DNA from: Bifidobacterium simiiventris
GTDB lineage: Bacteria; Actinomycetota; Actinomycetes; Actinomycetales; Bifidobacteriaceae
Reading direction: 5' to 3'
DNA length: 64,000 nt
NCBI RefSeq assembly: GCF_019331715.1
Contig: NZ_JAHBBG010000005.1
Coordinates: 104,236 to 168,235, forward strand
Shown here: piece after piece, positions 1 to 9,483 of the stretch
How positions within the stretch are numbered: position 1 is the first letter of the stretch
Layout of the letters: each line of letters opens with the position of its first letter
Program-made: the position numbers and the translations under genes
Notes under the pieces: generated by a model
What the model was told of the DNA's origin: nothing
Databases searched by the model: none
The model's input: only the letters and a program-made list of their open reading frames with translations

Positions 1-2231
1 CTCGAACTGTTCGACCGCGTCGAGTTCGACAGGGTCGATCCCTGGATCGTGGTCACCCCGCCGCTCGAGGTCGTGTACTTGCTCGCGGCGTTGCCGTAGT
101 CCTTACCGACGTCGACGCTCATGCCCTTCTTGTCGGCGTACGCGTCCATGAACGCCTTCCACGCCGGGGCTGCAATCGTGCCGCCGTCCCAGTAGCTGCG
201 GTAGGTGCCGTTGATGGACACGTTCGCCACCTGGTTCTGGTAGGGGGCCTGCACGTCGCCCATGAGCACGAACGTGGCGATCTCGTTCGGGATGAAGCCG
301 CCCGTGGCCATGTAGGTCGTTTCGTTCGTACCGGTCTTGGCGAACGTCTTGCGTCCGCTCGACAGTTTAGCGAACACGCCGGCGCCGTCGGAGCGGACCG
401 TGCCCTGGTTCATCGCATAGGCGACGGTCTGCGCAATGTCCTTGTCGATGGCCTGATGACAGTTGGCCTTCGGCACGGCGATCTCCTCGCCGTTCTTGCG
501 CGTGACCTTGGTCATGGCGATCGGCGTGCATTCGACGCCATCCGCGGCCAACGTCGCGTACATGTTCGCCATCGTCAACGGGGAGACGTTGACGGTACCG
601 ATCATCATGGACGGCACATAGATCTTGGTGGTCTTGTCGATCGTCTCCAGCGTGGACGCGTCATGGTAGCCGACCGCGGTGTACGCGTCGGCCACACGGC
701 ACAGGCCAAGCACGGCGCCCATCGACGCCTGCGTGGTGTTGTGCGATCGCACCAGACCGTTGAGCGGGCTTTCCGGGTTCACGTTGCCGCCGTCCGCGTT
801 CGTGACCTCCCAGGCCGAACCGATGCCCGAATACTGCTGCGAGCTGCCGTTGTAGTTGTCGCACATGAACTCGCTGACCGGGTAGACCGTGCTCGTCTGC
901 AGGTTCTCGTTGATCGAGCGCCCGGCCTGCAGCCAAGCGACCATGTTGAACGGCTTGATCGACGAACCGACCGGGAAGCCGGCGCCGCCGCCGTCGACCT
1001 GATCGACCATATAGTTCATGGATGTCTTCGTCTGGTCGTCGCTCGTATCGCCCACGGCGTAGTAGCGGTTGATGCCGAAACCGAGCACCTCTCCAGTACC
1101 GGGCTTGACCGACGCCATCATGATCTCGAATCCGGTCGGATCGGTCGGCGGAATCGTGGCGCGGGCGGTGTCCATGAGCAGCTTGCTCGCGTCCACGTCC
1201 AAGGTCGTCACGATCGTCAGACCGCCTTCCTTGAGCAGCGCCTCACGGTCGGCCTGCGTTTTGCCGAACTCCTCGGAGTTGAGGATGCGGTGGGTCACGT
1301 AGTCGCAGAAAAACGCGTAGTCTCCGGCGTTCACGCAGCCGGAGGTCATCGGATGGATGCTGAGCGTGTCCGCGATCGGCGTGTTCTTCGCCGTCTCGTA
1401 CTCGCTCTTGTCCTTGATGAATCCCTGCTCCCACATCAGGTCGAGCACGATGTTGCGCTGTTTCTGCGCCTCCTTCTGGTTCTGCTCGATCGACGGGTCG
1501 TAGTTCTCCGGGTTCTTCGTGATGGCCGCGATCGTGGCCGACTGCACGAGGTTCAGATCCTTGGCGGAGACGCCGAAGTAATACTGAGCCGCGGTCTCGA
1601 CGCCGTAGAGTCGGTTCGAACCGAACTGCGCGATGTTGAGGTAGCCCTGCAGGATCTCGAGCTTGGAGTATTTCTTCTCCATCTGCACGGCGATGAGCAT
1701 CTCGCGGATCTTGCGCGCGTACGTGTCCTCGGAGGCGTGGTACTGGGAGATCGGGTCGTTGTTGCTTTCGGCCGTGGTGATAAGCACGTTCTTGACGTAC
1801 TGCTGGGTCAGCGACGAGCCGCCCTGGTTAGTGTCCTTGAGATAGTTCGTGACGAACGCGCGCAGCACACCCTGCACGTCGACGCCGGAATGCTCGAAGA
1901 ATCGACGGTCCTCACGCGCGACGACGGCCTGACGCATGTAGAGCGAGACATCCTTGATCGGCACGACGATGCGGTTGTCCTCATAGAACTGGGCGATCTG
2001 CGTGGTGCCGTCCTTCGCGTACATCGTGGACTTCTGCGGCAGGCTGGTCACGTCGAAGTCGATGCCCTCCACCTGCAGCGACGGCACGATGGCCTGCACC
2101 ATGCGGTTGGCCGCGAACACGCCGGGAATGAGCAGCACACTGCCGGCGACGCCACCCGCCACGCACAGCGACAGATAGGCCAACACCAGTGCAAGCACAC
2201 GCGAGATTGTCAGAGGATTCTTCTTGGGCAT
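1..2231 (-). CDS. class A penicillin-binding protein (glycosyltransferase/transpeptidase), 3' end cut by window edge
   Basis: Bifunctional peptidoglycan synthase: a GT51 domain polymerises lipid II and a penicillin-binding transpeptidase domain cross-links the glycan. Reading leftward from 2231 (MPKKNPLTISRVL) there is one N-terminal membrane segment, then GT51 motifs EDRRFFEHSGVD (about residue 105) and GGSSLTQQYVKN (about 135). Transpeptidase motifs follow: SSIK (active Ser, about 422), SHN (about 497) and KTGT (about 632). About 743 residues are in the window; the C-terminus lies beyond base 1. An ATG at 2240 is also in frame, but TAGAAT lies exactly 7 nt before the ATG at 2231 with no Shine-Dalgarno, so a leaderless start at 2231 is preferred. 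The order of domains and all catalytic motifs make the family secure; which PBP paralogue it is cannot be said. Confidence 0.93.
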   Translation of the reverse strand, partial: MPKKNPLTISRVLALVLAYLSLCVAGGVAGSVLLIPGVFAANRMVQAIVPSLQVEGIDFDVTSLPQKSTMYAKDGTTQIAQFYEDNRIVVPIKDVSLYMRQAVVAREDRRFFEHSGVDVQGVLRAFVTNYLKDTNQGGSSLTQQYVKNVLITTAESNNDPISQYHASEDTYARKIREMLIAVQMEKKYSKLEILQGYLNIAQFGSNRLYGVETAAQYYFGVSAKDLNLVQSATIAAITKNPENYDPSIEQNQKEAQKQRNIVLDLMWEQGFIKDKSEYETAKNTPIADTLSIHPMTSGCVNAGDYAFFCDYVTHRILNSEEFGKTQADREALLKEGGLTIVTTLDVDASKLLMDTARATIPPTDPTGFEIMMASVKPGTGEVLGFGINRYYAVGDTSDDQTKTSMNYMVDQVDGGGAGFPVGSSIKPFNMVAWLQAGRSINENLQTSTVYPVSEFMCDNYNGSSQQYSGIGSAWEVTNADGGNVNPESPLNGLVRSHNTTQASMGAVLGLCRVADAYTAVGYHDASTLETIDKTTKIYVPSMMIGTVNVSPLTMANMYATLAADGVECTPIAMTKVTRKNGEEIAVPKANCHQAIDKDIAQTVAYAMNQGTVRSDGAGVFAKLSSGRKTFAKTGTNETTYMATGGFIPNEIATFVLMGDVQAPYQNQVANVSINGTYRSYWDGGTIAAPAWKAFMDAYADKKGMSVDVGKDYGNAASKYTTSSGGVTTIQGSTLSNSTRSNSS

Positions 2232-2363
2232 GCTGCTCATTCTAAAGGGGCGGGTATACCGGCCCCGGCCCCGCCCACCGGCGTGCCGGGCGATCGTCAC
2301 AAAACCCGCAACATCATGAGAGTTGCTGAATATTCGCTGGATCCGCGCGCTTCCCGACGGCCG

Positions 2364-3077
2364 TCAGCGCCGCGAACGCCGGATCAACATGCCGGGCTGG
2401 TAGATGATCACCGACCGTCCGCGCCGCGCGATCCAGCCGCGGTTCGAGAAATCGGTGAGCGCTTTGTTCACGGTCTCGCGCGAGGAGCCGACCAGCTGGG
2501 CCATCTCCTCCTGCGTCAGGTCATGCGGCACGAGCAGCCCTTCCTCGACCGGCTCCCCGAAACGGCTGCCGAGGTTAACGAGCGTCTTGGCGATCCGGGC
2601 CGGCACGTCCATGAATACGAGGTCGCTGATGCGTTCGTTGTTCTCGCGCATGCGCCTTGCCAGCACCTGCAGCATGTTCACGGCGACGCGCGGGTATTTG
2701 CCGAGCCAGTCGAACAACGCGTCATGTTCCAGCCACACCACGCGGGTGCCGCTCGTCATCGCCACCGCCGAGGCCGTGCGCGGACCGCCGTCCGGGTCGA
2801 ACACCGGGATCTCGCCGAGGATCTCGCCGCGTGCGTGGATCGACAGCAGCTGCACGCGGTCGTCCGACGATGTGCGGATCAGCTTGACCTTGCCCGATTC
2901 CAATATGTACATGCGATGATCGGTGTCGCCTTCGTGGAAGATGCATTCGCCTTTGTCGTACCGGGCCTCCATCAGGTACGGCAGCAGTTCCTCGGCCTGT
3001 TCGGACGATACTTGGGAGAACAGGGCGGTGTGCAGCAGGGTGTTGCCCTGATCAGGCATCTCGTTGGGGCTTTTCAC
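2364..3077 (-). CDS. Crp/Fnr-family transcriptional regulator
   Basis: Protein of 237 aa with an N-terminal cyclic-nucleotide-binding-like beta-roll (KGECIFHEGDTDHRMYILES, then GEILGEIPVFDPDGGPRTASA, about residues 40-110). A long dimer helix and a C-terminal winged helix follow, with recognition helix LTQEEMAQLVGSSRETVNKA (about 185-205). The phosphate-binding cassette GEIPVF..GGPRTASA resembles that of actinobacterial GlxR/Crp proteins, so cAMP binding is possible but not shown. The long form starts at a GTG at 3077 with AAAGGA about 13 nt upstream; an ATG at 3059 (MPDQGN) is the alternative. A TACAAT box near 3170 on the minus strand could be its promoter. It lies upstream of the PBP gene in the same direction with a 120-bp gap, so the two are probably separate units. 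Confidence 0.92.
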   Translation of the reverse strand: MKSPNEMPDQGNTLLHTALFSQVSSEQAEELLPYLMEARYDKGECIFHEGDTDHRMYILESGKVKLIRTSSDDRVQLLSIHARGEILGEIPVFDPDGGPRTASAVAMTSGTRVVWLEHDALFDWLGKYPRVAVNMLQVLARRMRENNERISDLVFMDVPARIAKTLVNLGSRFGEPVEEGLLVPHDLTQEEMAQLVGSSRETVNKALTDFSNRGWIARRGRSVIIYQPGMLIRRSRR

Positions 3078-3208
3078 GCTTATCGCACCATCCTTTGCTT
3101 ACCTCGCCGTACCACTGTCATTCGCGCATACCACCGCATCGCGGTCGGCGCCGACCGGTCGCGACTGTTCATATTGTAATCGGTCGCCCCCGGTTCGTCT
3201 CCCCGCGT

Positions 3209-4369
3209 TCACGAACAATATGTCGTACGCAGGTACGCGATCATGCGGCGAACGATCTCGTCGCGCGGCATTCCGGTCTGCGAGCGCAGCGGATCGACGC
3301 GTTTGCGGGCCGATCTGACGGCCTTGTCGGAGAGTTTTTCGGCGGACGTGTTGAGGATGCGGCCCATGTGGTCCGCGTCGATGTCGTAGGCGAGCGTGAC
3401 GTGGTGCAGAAGAGAGCCGGGACCTGCCGCATGGCCGTCCGCGGCCGGTTTGGCGGGAAACCTGCGTTGGGCCGCGCCGCCGATCTTGCCTGCCGGAGCG
3501 CCGGTTGCCGGATCGGTTGCGGCGATGTCGTTGACGCCGGAAAACGTGGCACGCACTCCGATGGCGTGCAGCGATTCGATCAGCCAGTGATCGCACAGTC
3601 GATATGATTCCTCGATACCGATGCCGGCGACGAACGACAGTGGTACGTACAGCGAGTAGGTGATCGTGTTGCCGGGTTCGATGAACATCGCGCCGCCGCC
3701 GGTGCAGCGTCGTACGACGGCGAATCCGTCGCGTGCGGCGACGTCCTCATGTACCTCGTCCGGAATGGACTGGTAGCGGCCGACGACCACGGCCGGCGAG
3801 GCCCATTCCCAGAATCGGATGGTCGCGGGGCGCTCTCCGGATGCGACCTCGCGCGCCCATTGTTCGTCGATGGTCATCTGTTCGGCCGGCCCACGCGGTA
3901 TGTCGTGGATCACCACCGGTCGCAGTGCAGCCCAGCGCCGCTCGATCTCCGGAGCGAGCGTCTCCCCTCTTATATTGTCGTGTCGAGCGATCGCTTCCCC
4001 ATTACTGTCAGGCCGAGCGAGACGCAGCCGAGTCGAGCAATCTTCCACACCCATCGCCGAGCTACCGCCCGTCGCCCGCATAAATGCCGTGTCGATCGCC
4101 GCCGCATCGGTGCCGACCAACCGCACGCCCGTCGCCGTTTCGTACCGTTCGATCACCGATTCCACTGCTTCGCCGTTCATCAGCGCGCGTTCGATCGCGT
4201 CGATCAGCTCCCGCGCCGCCGCATCGTCGCCATCGACGAAAAAATCGCCATCCAACCGGCAGCCGACCACATTCCGTCCGGCAGCATCCCCGACCCTGCC
4301 GTCGACCGTCACGCGTACGGCGACCAGTTTGCCGCCCGGCGTCTTGCATTCGCCTCGCAATATTCCCAT
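3209..4369 (-). CDS. lplA: lipoate-protein ligase A family protein
   Basis: Attaches lipoate to the lysine of a carrier domain. The catalytic BPL/LPL domain (about residues 150-385) has RRCTGGGAMFIEPGNTITYS and the lysine-containing GKIGGAAQRRF. An N-terminal region of about 110 residues resembles the accessory domain that follows the catalytic domain in E. coli LplA. Between the two sits a low-complexity segment encoded by 4009-4048 that looks like a dispersed repeat read in frame (see findings). The only lipoyl carrier seen here is GcvH, 5 kb away. The start lies directly downstream of the leuB terminator: TATTAT is 6 nt before the ATG with no Shine-Dalgarno, suggesting a leaderless message. 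Domain assignment is firm; exclusive use of GcvH as substrate is inference. Confidence 0.88.
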   Translation of the reverse strand: MGILRGECKTPGGKLVAVRVTVDGRVGDAAGRNVVGCRLDGDFFVDGDDAAARELIDAIERALMNGEAVESVIERYETATGVRLVGTDAAAIDTAFMRATGGSSAMGVEDCSTRLRLARPDSNGEAIARHDNIRGETLAPEIERRWAALRPVVIHDIPRGPAEQMTIDEQWAREVASGERPATIRFWEWASPAVVVGRYQSIPDEVHEDVAARDGFAVVRRCTGGGAMFIEPGNTITYSLYVPLSFVAGIGIEESYRLCDHWLIESLHAIGVRATFSGVNDIAATDPATGAPAGKIGGAAQRRFPAKPAADGHAAGPGSLLHHVTLAYDIDADHMGRILNTSAEKLSDKAVRSARKRVDPLRSQTGMPRDEIVRRMIAYLRTTYCS

Positions 4370-4380
4370 GCGGCAATAAT

Positions 4381-4408
4381 AAAGCCCCGCCGTTGCCGGC
4401 AGGGCTTT
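4381..4408 (-). terminator. rho-independent terminator of leuB
   Basis: GC-rich hairpin (AAAGCCCTGCCGGC paired with GCCGGCGGGGCTTT-like arm, one short mismatch) followed on the minus strand by TTATTATT. It begins about 20 bp after the leuB stop codon. Confidence 0.75.
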
Positions 4409-4429
4409 ACATGCGTATTCACGAATCCG

Positions 4430-5461
4430 TCAGATGCGGGCGAGAATGTCCTCGCCGACCTGATCGGTGGTGCGCTGGGTGGAACCGAGTTCCTCGATGT
4501 CGGCCTCGACGGCGGCGTGGATCTTCTTGGCCGCATCGTCGAAGCCGAGGTGTTCGAGCAGCATGGCGGCGGACAGGATCGCGGCGGTCGGGTTCGCGAT
4601 GCCCTTGCCGGCGATGTCCGGGGCGGAACCGTGGATCGGCTCGAACATGGACGGGTATTCGTTGGACGCGTTGATGCAGCCGGACGCCGAGTAGCCGACA
4701 CCGCCGACGACCGCGCCGGCCTCGTCGGTGAGGATGTCGCCGAAGAGGTTGTCGGTGAGGATCACGTCGAAGCGGGACGGGTCGGAGACGAGGTAGATGG
4801 TGGCCGCGTCGATGTGCGAGTAGTCGTGGGTGACCTCGGGGTATTCCTCGCCGACCTTGTCTACGATGCGCTGCCACATGTCGCCGGCGTTGACGAGCAC
4901 GTTCTTCTTGTGCACGAGCGTGATGTGCTTGCGGCGCTTCATGGCCAGTTCGAAGGCGTAACGCACGACGCGTTCGACGCCGTACGCGGTGTTGATGGAC
5001 ACCTCGGTGGCGACCTCCTGCGGGGTGCCGCGGCGGACCGCGCCGCCCGCACCGCAGTACAGGCCTTCGGTACCCTCGCGCACGACGACGAAGTCGATGT
5101 CGCCCGGGTTGGCGAGCGGCGAGGTGACGCCCTTGTACAGCTTGGACGGACGCAGGTTCACGTACTGGTCGAGCGCGAAACGGAGTTTCAGGAGCAGGCC
5201 GCGCTCGAGGATGCCGGCCTTGATGCGCGGGTCGCCGACCGCGCCGAGGAGGATCGCGTCGGTCTTCTTGATGCGTTCCAGCTCGTCGTCGGGCAGGATC
5301 GCGCCGTCGCGCAGATAGCGTTCCGCGCCGAGATCGAAGGGTTCGTAGGTGAAGTCGGCCACGCCTTCGGCGGCCTTCTCGAGGGCCTTCTGCGCCCACG
5401 GGGTGACTTCCTTGCCGATGCCGTCGCCGGGGATCACGGCGATTGTGTATGTCTTGCTCAT
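4430..5461 (-). CDS. leuB: 3-isopropylmalate dehydrogenase
   Basis: Third step of leucine synthesis: NAD-dependent oxidation and decarboxylation of 3-isopropylmalate. The 343-aa protein begins [20 protein letters not shown], typical of the isocitrate/isopropylmalate dehydrogenase family. Substrate-site segments are [12 protein letters not shown] and a downstream tyrosine ([10 protein letters not shown]). Metal-site residues occur in [28 protein letters not shown] and the nucleotide loop in [20 protein letters not shown]. The short length and motif spacing fit the actinobacterial single-domain type. The start at 5461 is chosen because TAGTCT lies 8 nt upstream without a Shine-Dalgarno; an in-frame upstream extension is not supported. 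Other leu genes are not in the window. Confidence 0.96.
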   Translation of the reverse strand: MSKTYTIAVIPGDGIGKEVTPWAQKALEKAAEGVADFTYEPFDLGAERYLRDGAILPDDELERIKKTDAILLGAVGDPRIKAGILERGLLLKLRFALDQYVNLRPSKLYKGVTSPLANPGDIDFVVVREGTEGLYCGAGGAVRRGTPQEVATEVSINTAYGVERVVRYAFELAMKRRKHITLVHKKNVLVNAGDMWQRIVDKVGEEYPEVTHDYSHIDAATIYLVSDPSRFDVILTDNLFGDILTDEAGAVVGGVGYSASGCINASNEYPSMFEPIHGSAPDIAGKGIANPTAAILSAAMLLEHLGFDDAAKKIHAAVEADIEELGSTQRTTDQVGEDILARI

Positions 5462-5527
5462 AGCACGCGAGACTACACGCGCGCCCACAGGCCGGCCGCG
5501 AACCGCTCAGCCTGTGGACACACGAGC

Positions 5528-8089
5528 TCAGTGCAGGATGCTCATCACGCTCAGGCACCACGCGTTCTCGTAGGAGACCTCCTCCCACTGCTTGTAGCGG
5601 CCCGTGGTGCCGCCGTGCCCGGCCTCGACCTCGATCTTGACGATCGCGTCCACGCCGGCCGCCTGCAATCGTGCCACCCATTTGAGCGGTTCGACGACCA
5701 GCACGCGCGTGTCGTTCATCGACGTGGTCACGAACAGCTTCGGGAACACCGGCTTCCCGTCCGCATCGCGCCGCCACGACACCGCGCCGCCCGAGTCCGG
5801 CGCGTTCTCGTACGGCGTGTACGACTTCATATACCGGTACACGTCCGCGTCGTGCAACGGATCGCCCCACTCGTCCCATTCGGTCACTGTCAGCGGCAGC
5901 GACGGGTCGAGGATCGACGTGAGCGCGTCCACGAACGGCACGTCCGCCTCGATACCCGCATACCGGTCCGGCGCAAGGTTCGCCACTGCGCCCATCAGCA
6001 GGCCGCCCGCAGAACCGCCGTTCGCCACGGTGCGCCGCCGGTCGGCCAGTCCGGCCTCCTGCAGCGCGACGGTAGCGTCCACGAAATCCTCGAACGAATG
6101 CTTCTTGTTGAGCCGCCGCCCCTGTTCGTACCACGCGCGGCCCATCTCGCCGCCGCCACGGATGTGCGGCACCGCGTACAGCACGCCGCGGTCGAGCAGA
6201 CTCAGCCTGGACACCGAGAATCCCGGATCGGAGCTGATCTCGTACGCGCCGTAGCCGATGATGAACATCGCCGATTGCGACACCGGAATATCGCGCCGCC
6301 ACGCGAGCGACACCGGGATCTGCTCACCGTCGCGCGCGGTGATCCACACGCGACGCTCCATATAGTCGCGCGGATCGAAGTCGCCGAGCACAGTGGCACG
6401 TTTGAGCAGCCGGTCCTCGCCGCTCGCCGGGTCGATGTCGTGCAGTTCGCCGGGACGCGTGTAACTCGAGAACGAGTAGCGCATGCGCGGCGCATCGTAC
6501 GAGGGATTGCCGGACGATCCGATCGAATACAGCCGTCGTGTCTCACCGGGCAGCAGATCGTCGGCCGCGCCATCCCACGTGTCGACCATCTGCGGCTCGC
6601 GTGAGCCGGTCAGATCAGCCGCGTCGTCACCGGACTCGTCGCCTGTCCCAGCCGACGCATCGCGATGCGGGTGCGGGCCGGCCGCATCGTCGCCGCTCAT
6701 CGACGCTGCCGTTTCCAGGTCGTCGGCATCCAAATCGGCGTCCCAGTCCCCCTCCAACGCGGGCGGCGTCAGCTCGCGGAACGCCCACGGACGACCGGCG
6801 AGGAAATCGGCCGCGGCCCGTTCCTTCGTCATGATCGCCACGCGCGGCAGACCGTCCGTGCGGTAGGCCAGCGACACGAAATGCCGGTACATCGCGATGC
6901 CTTCGATCGCCAGCCCGTGCGTCCCCTGCAGCACGGCCGGATTGGCAGGATTGAAGTACGCTTCGCCGATACGCCGCACACTCGCGCCCGGCTCGAATCC
7001 ATCGCCGCGCTCGCAGCCGTACGGCGAACCGACGGCCACGCGCACGCCCTCGCCGAGCCGGTACGGAGGCTTATGCGAACGCATATCGATCACGTCGATC
7101 TCGAAGTTCGGATTGGACGCGTTGTGGTAGACGATCGCGAGCGGAATGTCCTCGCCATGCTCGCCTGCGCCCTCGAAACAGGCGAAGCTGACATCGTATT
7201 CGATGTCGGCCTGCCGCGGAATGAACACCGAGAACTCGCCTTCGGGCGTGTCCATCGGCAGCATCCACACTTCGGTCGAGGTTTTGGAACCGGTGCCAAT
7301 CACGATGTTGCGCTCGTCGAAGCTCATGCCCACGCCGACCCAGAACCGTTCGTCGTCCTCGCGGTAGACCTCCGCGTCCTGCTCGACCGGCGTGCCGACC
7401 TGATGCCGACGCACCGCATACGGCCGCCACGCATCATCCACCAGCACATAGAACACCCATTTGCCGTCCGGAGTCAGGCTCGCACCGCCGATACCCTCCA
7501 GCAGATCAGGCAGTTCCTCGCCGGTGTCGAGGTCGCGGATGCGGAAATCGTAGCGTTCGTCGCCGCTCGTGTCCACGCCGTACAGCATCCAGCGGCCGTC
7601 GCGGCTCAGTTCCAAGCCGCCAAGCCGGAAGAAATCATGGCCCTGCGATTCGCGGTTCGCGTCGAAGATGATCTGTTCGCCGGGCAACGATCCAGGTTCG
7701 CTCGACGCGTCGACCTGCGGCGGCTCCCAATCGTCCTCGCCGCGCACCGGCATGCGGCATTGCAGGCCGTACTGCTGCCCTTCGACGGTGCGCGCGAAAT
7801 ACCAGTAGCCGTTCATGCGCGTCGGCACCGACATGTCGGTCTGTTGGATGCGCGATTTGAGTTCGCCGAACAGCGTCGACCGCAGTCCCGCAAGCCCGGC
7901 CATGCGCGCGTCGCAGTACTGGTTCTGCGCGGCGACGTACTCGCGCACGTCGGGCGAGTCCTTGTCTCGCATCCATTCGTACGGGTCGGTGAACGTGTCG
8001 CCGTGGAACGTGCGCTCGTGCGGGATTCGTTTGGCTGCCGGGGGCTGCGGCATTGCGGCGGCTTCGGCAAACTGCTCTTCGTCGGTCAT
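5528..8089 (-). CDS. ptrB: oligopeptidase B (S9A prolyl oligopeptidase family)
   Basis: Cytosolic serine peptidase that trims short peptides after basic residues. The 853-aa protein has the N-terminal beta-propeller (YEWMRDKDSPDVREYV early on) and a C-terminal alpha/beta-hydrolase. The nucleophile is in NGGSAGGLLMGAV, the aspartate in TSMNDTRVLVVEP and the histidine in EAGHGGTTGRYKQ. The chain is about 150 residues longer than usual; an acidic Asp/Ser/Gly-rich insertion (bases about 6600-6740, with DESGDDAADL) lies between propeller blades and explains part of it. TACAAT is 8 nt before the ATG at 8089, again a likely leaderless start; the reading frame stays open upstream but shows no family similarity there. 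Confidence 0.92.
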   Translation of the reverse strand: MTDEEQFAEAAAMPQPPAAKRIPHERTFHGDTFTDPYEWMRDKDSPDVREYVAAQNQYCDARMAGLAGLRSTLFGELKSRIQQTDMSVPTRMNGYWYFARTVEGQQYGLQCRMPVRGEDDWEPPQVDASSEPGSLPGEQIIFDANRESQGHDFFRLGGLELSRDGRWMLYGVDTSGDERYDFRIRDLDTGEELPDLLEGIGGASLTPDGKWVFYVLVDDAWRPYAVRRHQVGTPVEQDAEVYREDDERFWVGVGMSFDERNIVIGTGSKTSTEVWMLPMDTPEGEFSVFIPRQADIEYDVSFACFEGAGEHGEDIPLAIVYHNASNPNFEIDVIDMRSHKPPYRLGEGVRVAVGSPYGCERGDGFEPGASVRRIGEAYFNPANPAVLQGTHGLAIEGIAMYRHFVSLAYRTDGLPRVAIMTKERAAADFLAGRPWAFRELTPPALEGDWDADLDADDLETAASMSGDDAAGPHPHRDASAGTGDESGDDAADLTGSREPQMVDTWDGAADDLLPGETRRLYSIGSSGNPSYDAPRMRYSFSSYTRPGELHDIDPASGEDRLLKRATVLGDFDPRDYMERRVWITARDGEQIPVSLAWRRDIPVSQSAMFIIGYGAYEISSDPGFSVSRLSLLDRGVLYAVPHIRGGGEMGRAWYEQGRRLNKKHSFEDFVDATVALQEAGLADRRRTVANGGSAGGLLMGAVANLAPDRYAGIEADVPFVDALTSILDPSLPLTVTEWDEWGDPLHDADVYRYMKSYTPYENAPDSGGAVSWRRDADGKPVFPKLFVTTSMNDTRVLVVEPLKWVARLQAAGVDAIVKIEVEAGHGGTTGRYKQWEEVSYENAWCLSVMSILH

Positions 8090-8151
8090 GATCGCCCATT
8101 GTAGTGACCGGCTCCAACAGGCCGACGCGAACCGACCGGCAGGCCGGACCG

Positions 8152-9399
8152 TCAGAGCGCGTGCTGCTTGAGATACGGCAGCATGGTCTTCATGAGGTTC
8201 GCACCGGTCGTGCCAGTGAACACAGGCACTTCGGTCACGGGCATCGGCTGGGTGGACGTGGTGCCCACCACCGACGAGAGCGGCGAGTATTCGCGCGGGG
8301 ACAGCTGACGGATGCCGATCGCGATCACGCGCCCCGGGTAGCGACGCGTGATCGTTGCATACGTTGTCGGATCCTTCTGCCCGTCGTCGCCGATCAGGAT
8401 GAACTTCATGTCCGGGAAGTCGGCCATGAGCTGTTCGGCGAATTCGAGCTTGTGCTGTGGGCCGGTCGGGATGAAGGTCTTGGGTCGCGGGTCGAGGTCG
8501 CGCAGCAGCAGCGGCCCCTCCGGGAAGCCGTGGTCGATGATGAAGTTGCGAATCGAGCTTTCGACGTTCCACGGCGAGGTGGACAGGTAGAAGAACGGCG
8601 CGTCCGGGTACAGGTCGGCGAGCTTGGTGAACAGCACGCTCATGCCCGGCACGGAGGCCTTCTTCTTCGGGTTGAGGAACAGCAGGTTGTACAGGGCCTT
8701 CCACAATGTGGGCGCCTGCGTGATCATGATGGTGTCATCCACGTCGGAGATGATGCCGATTTTGGCGCTCGCCGGGATCGTGAACAGGTTCGCGGACACC
8801 GGACGGCGGCGTTCGACCTGATAGGTGACGCGATGCACGCCCGGTTCGAGCCGATGTTCGGCCACGAGATCAAGATAGCCGCTGGTGTCGGAGATCGCGT
8901 ATTCGCTGTTCGTGCCGCGCGCGCGGTCGAACCGGTCGTAGGTTTCGGGTTGGCCGACCTGCACGGTTTCCAGAGGCATGTCGTCGATGGCGATACGTAC
9001 TTGGCGATGTGGCGCAGGGATGGCGAGCATGCCACGGATGCCGCGCGTCAGTTCGCCGCTGCGGGCGTTGGCCGGCGCGTAGACCGTGCGGCAGATCAAT
9101 CGCGAGTAGTTTTCGGTGCCGTATCCGACGTATGGTTCGATGTTCGGATACCATCCCCAGCCGGTGACGATCGGCGTGGAGAAACGCAGCCACGCACCGA
9201 ACGTGCGCGTGATGGCACGGCGGGCGACGCGCACGAGGATCGGCTTGTTTTCGATGCGCTCGTGTTTTGATGCGGCGTCGAACGTCGTGACGACCTTACG
9301 CGCGGGAATCGGCACGGTTGCCATGTCGTCGGCGTCCGTGCCGCGCTCCGCGTCGTCGTTCGGGGCAAGCCCCGTCGCATGCTGCTGTATCCTGCTCAT
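8152..9399 (-). CDS. App1-type phosphatase domain protein (DUF2183)
   Basis: 415-aa protein with a C-terminal HAD-like phosphatase domain of the App1/DUF2183 family. The nucleophile motif is DVDDTIMITQ, then FYLSTSPWNV, and the acidic motif IGDDGQKDP. In yeast this domain dephosphorylates phosphatidate; the bacterial substrate is not established. The N-terminal 200 residues form a beta-rich region (LTRGIRGMLAIPAPHRQVRI) found in bacterial members. TATAGT lies 6 nt upstream of the ATG at 9399, suggesting a leaderless message. The neighbours gpsA and plsC are lipid genes, which makes a lipid phosphatase role plausible but unproven. Confidence 0.85.
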   Translation of the reverse strand: MSRIQQHATGLAPNDDAERGTDADDMATVPIPARKVVTTFDAASKHERIENKPILVRVARRAITRTFGAWLRFSTPIVTGWGWYPNIEPYVGYGTENYSRLICRTVYAPANARSGELTRGIRGMLAIPAPHRQVRIAIDDMPLETVQVGQPETYDRFDRARGTNSEYAISDTSGYLDLVAEHRLEPGVHRVTYQVERRRPVSANLFTIPASAKIGIISDVDDTIMITQAPTLWKALYNLLFLNPKKKASVPGMSVLFTKLADLYPDAPFFYLSTSPWNVESSIRNFIIDHGFPEGPLLLRDLDPRPKTFIPTGPQHKLEFAEQLMADFPDMKFILIGDDGQKDPTTYATITRRYPGRVIAIGIRQLSPREYSPLSSVVGTTSTQPMPVTEVPVFTGTTGANLMKTMLPYLKQHAL

Positions 9400-9483
9400 G
9401 CTTCCACTATACGCCGGCCATTATCCGAATTTTCTTTACAGAACCGTCACACAAGCTGAATGCGGACTCCGTCGCATGATCGG

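Noticed and set aside
456..3179. Long plus-strand reading frame antisense to the PBP and Crp genes
   Set aside because: Its product is Arg/His/Val-rich without domains and mirrors two well-supported minus-strand genes; an effect of high GC in the third codon position.
3749..6604. 951-codon plus-strand frame across lplA, leuB and ptrB
   Set aside because: Spans three real genes and their terminator on the other strand; translation has no family features.
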